Assembly: GCF_024267675.1 (NCBI RefSeq)
Contig: NZ_JALDYX010000001.1
Location: 372,001-436,000 of the forward strand
DNA length: 64,000 bases
Source of the DNA: Marinobacterium sedimentorum
Lineage (GTDB): Bacteria; Pseudomonadota; Gammaproteobacteria; Pseudomonadales; Balneatricaceae
Direction: 5' to 3'
Notes under the pieces: model-generated
Database searches by the model: none
What the model was told of the DNA's origin: nothing
Seen by the model: the letters and a program-made list of their open reading frames with translations, nothing else
Position numbers and translations under genes: made by a program
Part shown: positions 50,104 through 59,148 of the stretch, piece after piece
Numbering within the stretch: position 1 is the first letter of the stretch
Layout of the letters: every line of letters starts with the position of its first letter

Positions 50104-51300
50104 ATGTCCGTTGCCGTCAGTATCAAGAATCTCGATGTGGTGTTTGGCAAGAAGGTAAAACCTGCCCTGGAGCTGCTTGCGCAGGGTAAAACCCGCCAGG
50201 AAATCATTGAAGCCACCGGCCAGGTCGTCGGTGTGCAGGACGCCAGCATCGAGGTGCAGCGTGGCGAAATCTGCGTACTGATGGGGCTGTCGGGCTCCGG
50301 CAAGTCCAGCCTGCTGCGCGCCGTAAACGGGCTCAACCCCATCAGCCGCGGCGAGCTGCTGGTGCAGGATGGCGACGAGATGGTCAATATGGCCAACTGT
50401 GACGCCAACACCCTGCGCCATATGCGCAGCAAGCGCGTCTCCATGGTGTTCCAGAAGTTCGCCCTCATGCCCTGGCTTAGCGTGCTGGATAACGTCGCCT
50501 TCGGCCTCGAGATGCAGGGCATCGGCAAGGCCGAGCGCCGGCGCCGCGCCATGGAAAAGCTCGAAATGGTGGGTCTGGACAAATGGGCCAGAAAGCTGCC
50601 CCACGAACTGTCGGGCGGTATGCAGCAGCGTGTAGGCCTGGCCCGTGCCTTCGCCATGGACAGCGATATCCTGCTGATGGACGAACCCTTCTCGGCGCTG
50701 GATCCGCTGATCCGCAACCAGCTGCAGGACGAGCTGCTGGAGCTGCAGCGCAAGCTCAACAAGACCATCATCTTCGTCAGCCATGACCTGGACGAAGCCC
50801 TCAAGATTGGCACCCATATCGCCATCATGGAGTCGGCGCGCATCATTCAGCACGGCCGGCCCGAGGATATAGTCCTCAACCCCTGCAACGAATACGTGCG
50901 CAACTTCGTCGCCCACACCAACCCGCTGAACGTGCTCAAGGGCCGCTCGCTGATGACCGGGCTGGATCAGCTGGAGCGACTCGACGAAATGCTGGTTCTC
51001 AACCGCGAGGAAAACAGCTGGTTCAAGATGGATGCGCAGGGACAGCTGCTGTCCGCCAGCCGCCAGGAAACGGCTCTGCAGTTGCACCAGTGGGAAAGCA
51101 GCAGCACCTTGAACGACCTTAACGAGGGTACCCTGGTGGTGGCCAGCCCCGATATCTCGATGCGCGAAGCGCTGGAAATCCGCTACCAGACCGGCCTGCC
51201 GGTACTGCTGCGCGAAGCCAGCGGCCTGGTCGGCGTGCTGCGCGACCGCGATTTCTACCACGCCCTGCTGGGCAAGCACTTCGGCACCGATCCGGCCTGA
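50104..51300 (+). CDS. choV: Choline ABC transporter ATP-binding protein
   Basis: ATPase subunit of 398 residues: Walker A GLSGSGKSSL, signature LSGGMQQRVGLARA, Walker B ILLMDEPFSAL, and the H loop FVSHDLDEAL. A C-terminal regulatory segment with one CBS-like half (about 345-398, LVGVLRDRDFYHALL) is shared with ProV/OpuAA. The ATG at 50104 with GAGGAGG upstream is chosen over a TTG six bases earlier that overlaps the choW stop. Confidence 0.95.
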   Translation: MSVAVSIKNLDVVFGKKVKPALELLAQGKTRQEIIEATGQVVGVQDASIEVQRGEICVLMGLSGSGKSSLLRAVNGLNPISRGELLVQDGDEMVNMANCDANTLRHMRSKRVSMVFQKFALMPWLSVLDNVAFGLEMQGIGKAERRRRAMEKLEMVGLDKWARKLPHELSGGMQQRVGLARAFAMDSDILLMDEPFSALDPLIRNQLQDELLELQRKLNKTIIFVSHDLDEALKIGTHIAIMESARIIQHGRPEDIVLNPCNEYVRNFVAHTNPLNVLKGRSLMTGLDQLERLDEMLVLNREENSWFKMDAQGQLLSASRQETALQLHQWESSSTLNDLNEGTLVVASPDISMREALEIRYQTGLPVLLREASGLVGVLRDRDFYHALLGKHFGTDPA

Positions 51301-51450
51301 ATTCGACCCACTATCGAATTCGTTAATAGTGCAACATCAGTCGTTTTTAACCGCAATATGTTCGGCGCCAAACCTGCATTAGTCTTGCAGACTCTGGCGC
51401 TGTACTGCGCCGCGATCACACAAAACCACAACAAAAATAAGGAAGTTTGC

Positions 51451-53049
51451 ATGAAACCAATCAAGACCCTGGGACTTGCTGCGCTATGCAGCCTGTGGGT
51501 ATCGGGCACGGTGCTGGCGGCCCCCATCAAGAACGTCATTCTCATGATTGGCGACGGGATGGGACCACAACAGATTGGCCTGCTGGAGAGTTATGCTCAG
51601 CTCGCGCCCATGTCAATCTATCAGGGCCGTGATACCGCCCTCCATAGTCTGGCCAGCGAGGGTATTACCGGCTTTTCGATGACCTATCCCAAGGATGCTA
51701 TCGTCGTCGACTCGGCCTGTTCCGCCACGCAGCTGGCCCTGGGGCGCAGTGCAGCGTCCGAGGTTATCGGCATCGATGACCGGGGTTATCCACAGGAGAC
51801 GGTACTTGAAAAGGCCAAACGCCTTGGCAAGGCCACCGGCCTTGTTTCCGATACTCGCCTGACCCATGCAACCCCCGCCGCCTTCGCCGCCCATCAGCCG
51901 CATCGATCGCTGGAAAACGAGATTGCAGTACAGATGCTTGAAACCGGCCCTGATGTGATGCTGTCAGGGGGGCTGCGACACTGGATTCCGCAGGAAGTTA
52001 ACGACAAGGGCGAGGTTTATCAACAGCTTCAGGCCATGACAGGCGACGCTATCCAACTCAAATCCAAGCGCAAGGACAGTCGCAATTTGCTGACTGAAGC
52101 CCAGGCACAGGGCTATCAACTGGCCTTCAACCGAGCACAGCTTGACGCCGCAGACAGTTCCGGAAAATTGCTGGGGCTGTTCGCCTACTCCGGCATGATG
52201 GACGGTATTCGCTACAGCCAGACACGCGAAGATGAAGCACGCAGCGAGCCGACCCTAACCGAGATGACCGCGAGCGCACTGGATGTGCTGAGCAAGGATG
52301 AAGACGGATTCTTTCTGATGGTGGAAGGCGGGCAAATTGACTGGGCGGGACACAACAACGATACCGGCACCATGCTGCACGAGATGCTCAAATTCGATGA
52401 GGCCATCGGTTATGTACAGCAGTGGGCCCAGGGACGCGACGATACCCTGATCATTGTAACGGCCGATCACGAAACCGGCTCCTTCGGCTTCAGTTATTCA
52501 GCCGCCAACCTGCCAGATGCATCTTCGTTGCCGGGGCCTGCGTTTGAATCCCGCCAGTACCAGCCCAACTTTAACTTCGGCGCGACCAGCCAGCTCGATG
52601 ACATCTATGCCCAGCGGAAAAGCTTTCCGGACATGATGAGCGAATTCGCGGAACTGGCTGAAGCCGATCGTACCGCCAGCGCACTGGCCGGTATTATCAC
52701 TGCCAATAATGCCTACACAATCACCGAAGAGCAGGCTACGCGGATTCTGGCGATGAACGACAACCCCTACCTGACACCGGATCACAGTTATCTGTCTGCA
52801 GAAAAGCTGCCCAAGGTGCAGGATTTCCAGGCATTTTACGTCTATGGCGATGAGATTCAGTACGATCTGATTGGGCGAGAACTGGCGCAGGCACAGAACG
52901 TGGTCTGGGGCACAGGCACCCACACAAGCACCCCGGTTAACGTGATTGCCTGGGGGCCGGACGCAGCAACCCGTCCACTGTCTGGTCTGCTGCACCATAC
53001 TGAGATCGGTCAGCACCTGCAGGCCGTAATGGAAGCTACCGCCCGGTAA
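51451..53049 (+). CDS. phoA: Alkaline phosphatase (PhoA superfamily)
   Basis: A secreted phosphomonoesterase of 532 residues with signal peptide MKPIKTLGLAALCSLWVSG (cleaved near VLA|AP). The first metal site is MIGDGMGPQQ and the nucleophile S88 is in VDSACSATQ. Other metal ligands are in VEGGQIDWAGHNND, TADHETGS and WGTGTHTSTPV. The length and inserts resemble Vibrio/marine-type alkaline phosphatases. The start is supported by AAGGAAG; the 31-residue extension is rejected. No clear Pho box was seen upstream. Confidence 0.92.
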   Translation: MKPIKTLGLAALCSLWVSGTVLAAPIKNVILMIGDGMGPQQIGLLESYAQLAPMSIYQGRDTALHSLASEGITGFSMTYPKDAIVVDSACSATQLALGRSAASEVIGIDDRGYPQETVLEKAKRLGKATGLVSDTRLTHATPAAFAAHQPHRSLENEIAVQMLETGPDVMLSGGLRHWIPQEVNDKGEVYQQLQAMTGDAIQLKSKRKDSRNLLTEAQAQGYQLAFNRAQLDAADSSGKLLGLFAYSGMMDGIRYSQTREDEARSEPTLTEMTASALDVLSKDEDGFFLMVEGGQIDWAGHNNDTGTMLHEMLKFDEAIGYVQQWAQGRDDTLIIVTADHETGSFGFSYSAANLPDASSLPGPAFESRQYQPNFNFGATSQLDDIYAQRKSFPDMMSEFAELAEADRTASALAGIITANNAYTITEEQATRILAMNDNPYLTPDHSYLSAEKLPKVQDFQAFYVYGDEIQYDLIGRELAQAQNVVWGTGTHTSTPVNVIAWGPDAATRPLSGLLHHTEIGQHLQAVMEATAR

Positions 53050-53127
53050 GCATCGAGCGCCCGTGATCGCGATTCTGCAACCGCTGCGTTGAGAGTATAG
53101 CCCTGCAGTGGTATCCCTGAAATGCTC

Positions 53128-53163
53128 AAGGCCCCGTCGAATTCGACGGGGCCTTTGTTTTTA
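53128..53163 (+). terminator. Terminator after the alkaline phosphatase gene
   Basis: A perfect 28-base palindrome centred on GTCGAATTCGAC (53128-53155) is followed by TGTTTTT. It separates two convergent genes. Confidence 0.88.
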
Positions 53164-55323
53164 AACCATATTTTTAGGCCCGCACTTCAGACCCACGACC
53201 TCATACACCTCCAGCGGTTTCTGCTTGCCCTTCACCTGAATACGCTGCAGCGGCCGTACCTCCACGTCCGCCTGCACCGCCTGGTAGATCTGCGCGCTGA
53301 TCAGAATCTGGTTGATGCCGCTGTGTTCCTGGATGCGTTTGGCGGTGTTCACATCATCGCCGATGGCGGTGTATTCGATGCGATCCTGGCTGCCGATCAA
53401 CCCGAGCACGGCATCCCCCGTGTGGATGCCGATGCCAAATGACAGCTGCAGTTCCTCGGGCAGCTCTTTATGCAACTGCACAAAGGCATCGCGAATCTGC
53501 AGCCCCGTGCGTACCGCCCGCAGGGCATGATCGGCCTGCGTCAGCGGCGCATTGAACCAGGCCATGATGGCGTCGCCGAGAAACTTGTCGATGGTGCCTT
53601 CCTCCGCCAGCACGGCATCGGCCATGGCGCCCAGGTAGCGGTTCAGCAGGCCCACCAGCTTTTCCGGTGTCAGCTGTTCGCTGATACTGGTAAAGCCGTG
53701 GATATCGGCAAAGAGCGCGGTAATCACCTGTCGCTGACCGCCAAGCTGCAGCCGGTCAGGGTCAATCTGGCTCAGGATGGCCGGCGATACCATGTGCTCC
53801 AGCAGCCGGCGCTGCGCCTCCATCTGCTTCATCTCTGTCACATCATCGATCACGATGGCAATGCCCTGGGGCCGTTCGGCGCTGCGTAATTCCGACAGGT
53901 TGACACGCAGATGTACCGCACCGCGTTCGGACAGGTCAGCGCTGATATCCAGGCCGATGACCGGCCGGTGCAAGCGACTGACCGTCTCCACATGGGGCAG
54001 CAGGATGCGCCCGAGTGGCGCGACCAGCTCGGCCACTGTCTGCCCGATCAGCGCCTTTCTATCGCCGTAGCCGAGGATGCGCAGCGCCGCCAGGTTGCAC
54101 AATGATATGCGACCGTCCATATCGGTGGTCATGACGCCACTGACGATGGATGAAAATACGTTGTCGAGCAGGTTTTTCAGCTCCGTGGTCTCGGTCAGCG
54201 ACTGGCGCAACTGCTGTTCGCGCCCCTGCAGCTGCGCCGCCATATGGTCAAACGCAGCCCCCAGCTGGTTCAGTTCGCCGCGCCCGGGCTCCAGTCCGGT
54301 GCGGGCCCTGAGGTCACCGGCCTGCAAGCGCTCGACGCCTTCACGCAACAGCGCCAGAGGCCGCAGAATCTGCTGCCGGGTGAAGCGCAGGATACTGCCT
54401 ACCAGCAGCCACGCCAGCACCAGCGCCAGCAGCATGATGAGAACGCGGATCAGTGAAGGCCCCAGCGCCTCGGCCAGCGGCTGTTCGACGATGGCGAACC
54501 AGGGGGCCAGTTCCATGGCGCTGCCAAAACCGATGACCCAGCGGCCATACAGGCTGGAGTAAAGATGCAGGCTGCCATCGGCAAGTCTCTGGGGCGACAG
54601 CCCCAGCCTTTGTTCCATCGAGTCCTCGCTGTACAGCAGCCGCAGATTGCGATGGGCGACCAGGTGGCCATTCTGATCGGCGATATAGATATAGCCGCTA
54701 TTGCCCACCGACAGGCTGATGGCAATGTTCCACAGCGTGGTCAAATCGAACCTGGCCACCAACGTGGCCGAAAATACACCCAGCTCATTGCTCACCGGGG
54801 CCGCCAGGGTAACCGTCGGCACGCTGAATTCGCCAAAGCCCACCGGCCCCAGATAACTTTGTCCGCTGCGCACGCTGTCCAGCCAGGGCTGTTCGCCGCG
54901 TGCGGCCTTGTTGGGCCTTCCTACCCGGTTACGCTGCAGCAGAATGCGACCCTGGGTATCGATCAGCTCGAGCTCGAACAGAGTCGGGCGGCGCGCAATC
55001 AGCTGACGCAACAGGTCGCTCTGGTCCACGGACGGCCCAAGGGCCGCAGCGGTCGCGATCAGATCGCTTCTGACATCCAGCAGGTAGGAATCGAAGGCGT
55101 GGGTGGCCGTCATGCCGGCGACACTAAACTGGCCCTCCAGCCGGTCCCGGACTCCCAGCAAACTGATCAGAATGGCCACTGCCAGCCCCAGCATGGCGAT
55201 GGAGGCCAGCAGCAGCACAAGCTGGTGCAGGCGGCGCCCGATGGAGCCCGTTTTAGCGAATAGCCTGTTCTTGATGCCCATCGCAGTCACGGCCTGGCCC
55301 CTACTTCTGGAAACTAACGACAT
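53161..55323 (-). CDS. Membrane class III adenylate cyclase (dCache-HAMP-PAS-CYC)
   Basis: A 720-residue signalling enzyme: TM1 about 33-58, a periplasmic dCache-like sensor (about 60-300), TM2 about 300-320, HAMP (about 318-375), PAS (about 390-510) and a class III nucleotide cyclase domain (about 540-705). Metal-binding aspartates are visible in ALFADIHGFTS and KFLGDAIMAWF. The lysine in IDKFLGD favours ATP over GTP. The first ATG overlaps the upstream binding-protein gene by 23 bases; MGIKNRL, 42 bases later, is an alternative start. It is coupled to a sugar-binding-type lipoprotein. Confidence 0.9.
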   Translation of the reverse strand: MSLVSRSRGQAVTAMGIKNRLFAKTGSIGRRLHQLVLLLASIAMLGLAVAILISLLGVRDRLEGQFSVAGMTATHAFDSYLLDVRSDLIATAAALGPSVDQSDLLRQLIARRPTLFELELIDTQGRILLQRNRVGRPNKAARGEQPWLDSVRSGQSYLGPVGFGEFSVPTVTLAAPVSNELGVFSATLVARFDLTTLWNIAISLSVGNSGYIYIADQNGHLVAHRNLRLLYSEDSMEQRLGLSPQRLADGSLHLYSSLYGRWVIGFGSAMELAPWFAIVEQPLAEALGPSLIRVLIMLLALVLAWLLVGSILRFTRQQILRPLALLREGVERLQAGDLRARTGLEPGRGELNQLGAAFDHMAAQLQGREQQLRQSLTETTELKNLLDNVFSSIVSGVMTTDMDGRISLCNLAALRILGYGDRKALIGQTVAELVAPLGRILLPHVETVSRLHRPVIGLDISADLSERGAVHLRVNLSELRSAERPQGIAIVIDDVTEMKQMEAQRRLLEHMVSPAILSQIDPDRLQLGGQRQVITALFADIHGFTSISEQLTPEKLVGLLNRYLGAMADAVLAEEGTIDKFLGDAIMAWFNAPLTQADHALRAVRTGLQIRDAFVQLHKELPEELQLSFGIGIHTGDAVLGLIGSQDRIEYTAIGDDVNTAKRIQEHSGINQILISAQIYQAVQADVEVRPLQRIQVKGKQKPLEVYEVVGLKCGPKNMV

Positions 55324-56374
55324 TCTCGGCGGTAATCAGTTGAATCTTGTCCCACAGCTGCACAGGCGGATAGGAGCCCCCCGATTCGAGATGCCGCACC
55401 ATCAGCTGCATCGCGCTGCGAGCCTGCAATTCAGGCTGCTGGTCTATGGTGGCGTGAAGTGTGCCGCCCCGAATCGCCAGCAATGCATCGGCGTTGGCAT
55501 CGAAGCCGGTGATGATAATGCCCTGGCGCGCGGCGGCCTCGACCGCATCGGCAGCGCCCAGCGCCATCTCATCGTCCGCCGCCAGAATGGCATCGATATG
55601 CTGATAGCGCTCCAGCCAGGCGGCGCTGATATGACGTGCCTGATCGCGTCGCCAGCCTCCGGATTTCAGGCCCAGCACATTGATGTCCCCCTCGCGCAGC
55701 CCGGCCATCATGCCGTTACGCCTGTCCAGCGCATTCTGATTACCCGCCGGGCCTTCCAGAATCAGCACATTACCCTGACCCTCCAGCTGCTCGACCACCC
55801 AGCGGCCCAACAGGGTTCCGGCCTTGAAATTGTCGAAGCCAACGAAGGTCAGGATGCCATCGGCATTCAAAGGTGTGTCGTAGACGATGACCGGTATCCC
55901 GGCAGCAACAGCCTTCTCCACCACCGGAGACAGGCGGTTGCTATCCACAGGCGCGATGATGAGACCGTCGGTACGCCCCTCGCGAATCAGATTATCAAGA
56001 CTCTTGATCTGGGCCTCGATACCGTACTCCTGGACCCCCAGTGCCCGCAGGGACACAGCCATGCTTTCGCGCGCAAGATCGGCACCTCTGTTGGCACGGC
56101 GCCAGTAAGGATTGGCCCAGGAAAAATTCTTCATCAGGAAGGCGATACGCCAGGGATGTCGGGCCTTGATACTGACATTCGGGCCAAACGGATTGCGGCT
56201 GGAATCGCTACTGGCAATATTGTCTGCCAATACCTGGGACGGTTTCAGTACCGGGGCCCGCTGCTGCGCATCCTGACCGCAGCCCGGCAGCAGACCGAAC
56301 ACCAGCAACAGGATACCCATCCGTCGCATCAGGGTGTTCCGCAAGCCTGCGCCAAGCCCCCGTACTCTGCTCAT
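55301..56374 (-). CDS. Periplasmic sugar-binding-type lipoprotein
   Basis: A 357-residue type I periplasmic binding protein (RbsB/TorT-like) with a lipobox LPGC (C32). Family landmarks: WRIAFLMKNFSWANPYWRR, LIIAPVDSNRLSPVVEKAVAAGIPVIVYDTPL, and AILAADDEMALGAADAV. GAGGAAGAG supports the MSRVRGLG start; the longer frame runs into a repeat element and is rejected. There is no permease or ATPase nearby. The gene overlaps the adenylate cyclase start, so it may present a ligand to the cyclase sensor domain rather than feed a transporter. Confidence 0.85.
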   Translation of the reverse strand: MSRVRGLGAGLRNTLMRRMGILLLVFGLLPGCGQDAQQRAPVLKPSQVLADNIASSDSSRNPFGPNVSIKARHPWRIAFLMKNFSWANPYWRRANRGADLARESMAVSLRALGVQEYGIEAQIKSLDNLIREGRTDGLIIAPVDSNRLSPVVEKAVAAGIPVIVYDTPLNADGILTFVGFDNFKAGTLLGRWVVEQLEGQGNVLILEGPAGNQNALDRRNGMMAGLREGDINVLGLKSGGWRRDQARHISAAWLERYQHIDAILAADDEMALGAADAVEAAARQGIIITGFDANADALLAIRGGTLHATIDQQPELQARSAMQLMVRHLESGGSYPPVQLWDKIQLITAENVVSFQK

Positions 56375-56433
56375 GGCTCTTCCTCGTCGTCGGAATCCGC
56401 CGGGGCCGGGTCGGCCAGGCGCTGCCCGTACTA

Positions 56434-56485
56434 GCAGCCTGTCGGGCTTAACACTGATCTGCTGCGGAAAAGCCCGACAGGCTGC
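56434..56485. repeat. Palindromic element, subfamily A, internally deleted copy
   Basis: A 52-bp unit with perfect 16-bp inverted ends GCAGCCTGTCGGGCTT (56434-56449) and AAGCCCGACAGGCTGC (56470-56485). Between them, ACTGATCTGCTGCGGAAAAG matches the right arm of the full copy at 3457-3619 in inverse orientation. Confidence 0.8.
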
Positions 56486-56640
56486 CAGGCTGATGATCTC
56501 CTTCAGTCTAAGAAACTTCTGCCGGATTGGCTTGCTAGACACCCGCAGATCGACCGGGCTGCAGCGGCCAAAGCCTGCCCTTGGCGAACAGTATTCAACC
56601 CTGCCCGCCTGAGCATTGCACACCAGGTCGAAGCTAAAGC

Positions 56641-56928
56641 TGTGCATAAGATGTGCATATCATCCAGATCGTCAGACTCGTAAGTTTTCCACAATCGCCT
56701 TCTCCACGCTGTGGATTAATCCCTGATCAACTTTTTCAGGGCTTGCCAACGCGGGGGCTATAGCTAACTGTGATGAGCTTGTGCGGAGCTTATGCACAGA
56801 GTTACTCAGGTATTTTGTGCACAGTTTTTTGAGCCTACTACCGAATAGTTACGCACAGATCAGTTATACACAGATGAAGGCAGCCTGACCGTTGGCGGCG
56901 CCGCTGTGCATAAGAAAAGTTACCCACA
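56641..56928. other. DnaA-box cluster
   Basis: Perfect TTATNCACA boxes are at 56641-56649 (-), 56790-56798 (+), 56864-56872 (+) and 56905-56913 (-). One-mismatch boxes are at 56652-56660 (-), 56685-56693, 56710-56718 (-), 56815-56823, 56849-56857 and 56920-56928. Three GATC sites lie between them. The block is in the 580-base spacer upstream of the periplasmic-binding gene and downstream of the NYN gene. It looks like a DnaA-binding regulatory, titration or origin-like region. Confidence 0.7.
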
Positions 56929-56954
56929 GCAAACGAATAAGCGCTCCCCGGTGC

Positions 56955-57668
56955 CTAACCTGCGACCTGATACATGTAGGGCCGGCCATTACCACGCTGC
57001 TTCTGCTCCACCGTAATATCCGGTGCGAACAGCTGCAGGAACTCCTTGAAGCTGGCGGCACCGAAAGTACGGGGGTCAAAATCCGGCCGCTGCCGCTTCA
57101 GCAGACTGCCGGCATGGCCCATGTTCATCCAGCCCTCCTCATCGGAATGTTCGCGCCAGGCCTTGATCAGCAGGCGCTTGATCTGATCCAGATCCGGATT
57201 GCCGGGCAGACTCTCGGCCGGAGCATCGCCGATAATTTCGGTAAAGATAAAGTCGTCACAGGCATTGCGAAACGAGATGGGGGTCTTTTTCTCGCCAAAG
57301 CCGAAGACATAGATCTCCGACTGCTTGAGCCGGGACGCCAGGCTGGTGAAATCACTGTCGCTACTGACGATGGCAAAGGCATCGAAGCGCTGGGAATAGA
57401 GCAGATCCATGGCGTCGATAATCATGGCGCCATCGGTGGAGTTCTTGCCGGTGGTGTAGGCAAACTGCTGACAGGGCTGGATAGCCAACTCGTTAAGCGT
57501 AGTGCGCCAGTTCTTGAGGTTTTCCGACGACCAGTCACCGTAGGCACGCTTGACCACTATATGGCCGTGTCCGGACAGCTCGTCCAGAATGTGTTTGGTC
57601 TTGGAACGCTGTGCATTATCAGCATCGATAAGCACAGCAATTTTCTTGTGTTGATCCAGATCTTTCAT
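56955..57668 (-). CDS. NYN-domain (LabA-like) protein with C-terminal LOTUS-type domain
   Basis: A 237-residue protein. Residues about 8-150 form a NYN/PIN-like nuclease fold with acidic residues in VLIDADNAQ (D15, D17), STDGAMIIDAMD and VSSDSDFTSL. Residues about 165-237 look like an OST-HTH/LOTUS winged helix (LIKAWREHSDEEGWMNMGHAGSLLKRQ...FKEFLQLF). The family is thought to process RNA, but targets are unknown. It sits beside the DnaA-box cluster. Confidence 0.9.
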   Translation of the reverse strand: MKDLDQHKKIAVLIDADNAQRSKTKHILDELSGHGHIVVKRAYGDWSSENLKNWRTTLNELAIQPCQQFAYTTGKNSTDGAMIIDAMDLLYSQRFDAFAIVSSDSDFTSLASRLKQSEIYVFGFGEKKTPISFRNACDDFIFTEIIGDAPAESLPGNPDLDQIKRLLIKAWREHSDEEGWMNMGHAGSLLKRQRPDFDPRTFGAASFKEFLQLFAPDITVEQKQRGNGRPYMYQVAG

Positions 57669-57773
57669 GCCGCAGCGCCACCCTGTTGCCCGTCACTTAC
57701 AGCTTCAGCGTAGCGCCTGAAACCCATCCTGGACAGGCAAGCCGGCTATGGAATTGCCGCGCTCAGGCCGCGC

Positions 57774-59012
57774 TCAGGCCGCGACGGCGGCGCGGCGCAG
57801 GCGCGCAACCGGGCGCTCATCAATGAAGATATGTATCACGGCGGTCAGCAGGGCTATAGCCGCGGCAGACCACCAGACAATGTTGTAGGTGCCGGTGGCA
57901 TCGTACAGATAGCCACCCAGCCAGACGCCGAGGAAAGACCCCAGCTGGTGGTTAAGAAACACTAGGCCATAGAGGGTGCCCATATGGCGCAGTCCGAACA
58001 TCTGTGCCACCAGACCGGAGGTCGCAGGCACCGTCGCCAGCCACAGAAAACCGGTGGCGATGGAGAACAGATACACGCTGGCGGTACTGATGGGCACCAG
58101 CATGAACAGGGCAATGGCAATTGCGCGCAGCGCATAGATAATACCCAGCAGGTTCTTTTTCGAGTACTTGCCCGACCAGGACCCAAACAGCAGGCAGCCA
58201 AAGATATTGAACAGCCCGATCAGCGACAGGCTGATTACGGCCACCTGGGGATCAAAACCGCTGTCAGCCAGAAAGGCCGGCATATGCACGGTAATAAAGG
58301 CCAGCTGGAAGCCGCAGACAAAGAAACCCGCAATCAGCAGCCAGTAATGTACATGACTGGTCGCCTCCTTCAACGCCGCGGGCAGCGTCTGTTCGGGCTC
58401 AGCCTCGTTGCCGGGACGGCCCTTGGCGCCATCGCCGCTAAAGGGCGCGGCCAGCAGCAGCATGCTAAGCGCACCACCCGCCAGCAACAGCAGCGCCGTC
58501 TGCCAGCCGTAGCTGGTAATAAAGCTCTGCGCCACCGGTATCACCAGCAGCTGACCGGCGGACCCCGCCGCGGTACCCAGACCCAGCGCAAAGGCGCGCT
58601 TCTCGGGCGCCACCATTCTGGCCAGCGCCGGCAGCACCACCCCAAAGCCGGTACCGGCGATGCCCATGCCAATCAGCACGCCGGCGCCGATGTGCAACGA
58701 CCAGATACTGTCGGCGGTCGAGGTAATATAGAGCCCCAGCGCATACACAATCGCCCCCCCGATCAGGGTTCGGGCGGTGCCAAAACGATCAGCCACGGCA
58801 CCTGCGAACGGCTGGAACAGGCCCCAGCACAGGTTCTGCAATGCCAGCGAGAAGGCAAAGATCTCGCGGCCATAGCCGAACTCCTCGGAAATGGGCGCCA
58901 TGAAAAAACCCATGGACGAGCGCAGACCAAAGTTGATGGCCAGCAGCAGACAGGCAAAGGCGACGAAAATGCTCAGCAGTTTGACTGGAGTGCGCATATG
59001 TCTGATTTCCAT
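57774..59012 (-). CDS. MFS transporter (oxalate/formate antiporter-like)
   Basis: A roughly 412-residue major facilitator with 12 hydrophobic segments and a cytoplasmic central loop (about 200-220). The N-terminal half has INFGLRSSMGFFMAPISEEFG and the GAVADRFGTART loop-2 signature. These features, with PFAGAVADRFG and the GLRHMGTLYG segment, suggest the monocarboxylate/oxalate-formate-antiporter-like group. The substrate is unknown. Three starts are possible (GTG at 59021, ATG at 59012, ATG at 58997); none has a strong ribosome binding site. Confidence 0.85.
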   Translation of the reverse strand: MEIRHMRTPVKLLSIFVAFACLLLAINFGLRSSMGFFMAPISEEFGYGREIFAFSLALQNLCWGLFQPFAGAVADRFGTARTLIGGAIVYALGLYITSTADSIWSLHIGAGVLIGMGIAGTGFGVVLPALARMVAPEKRAFALGLGTAAGSAGQLLVIPVAQSFITSYGWQTALLLLAGGALSMLLLAAPFSGDGAKGRPGNEAEPEQTLPAALKEATSHVHYWLLIAGFFVCGFQLAFITVHMPAFLADSGFDPQVAVISLSLIGLFNIFGCLLFGSWSGKYSKKNLLGIIYALRAIAIALFMLVPISTASVYLFSIATGFLWLATVPATSGLVAQMFGLRHMGTLYGLVFLNHQLGSFLGVWLGGYLYDATGTYNIVWWSAAAIALLTAVIHIFIDERPVARLRRAAVAA

Positions 59013-59148
59013 AGTGACCACAGCGGCGGTCGGGAGAGAAGGGCATCGGGCCCGAAATTATCGCAGTTAAGTTCCCGGCTCTCAATTGGACTGCCACAAC
59101 TGACTGCGTCCTCATACAGCTGAAAAACGACACTGAAGCGAGGCCGCG

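Noticed and set aside
51301..51450. Pho box upstream of alkaline phosphatase
   Set aside because: No pair of CTGTCAT-like direct repeats with 11-bp spacing could be found.
56641..56928. Main chromosomal origin oriC
   Set aside because: DnaA boxes are dense, but dnaA, dnaN, gyrB, rpmH and mnmG are absent and no clear AT-rich unwinding repeats are seen, so I report only a DnaA-box cluster.
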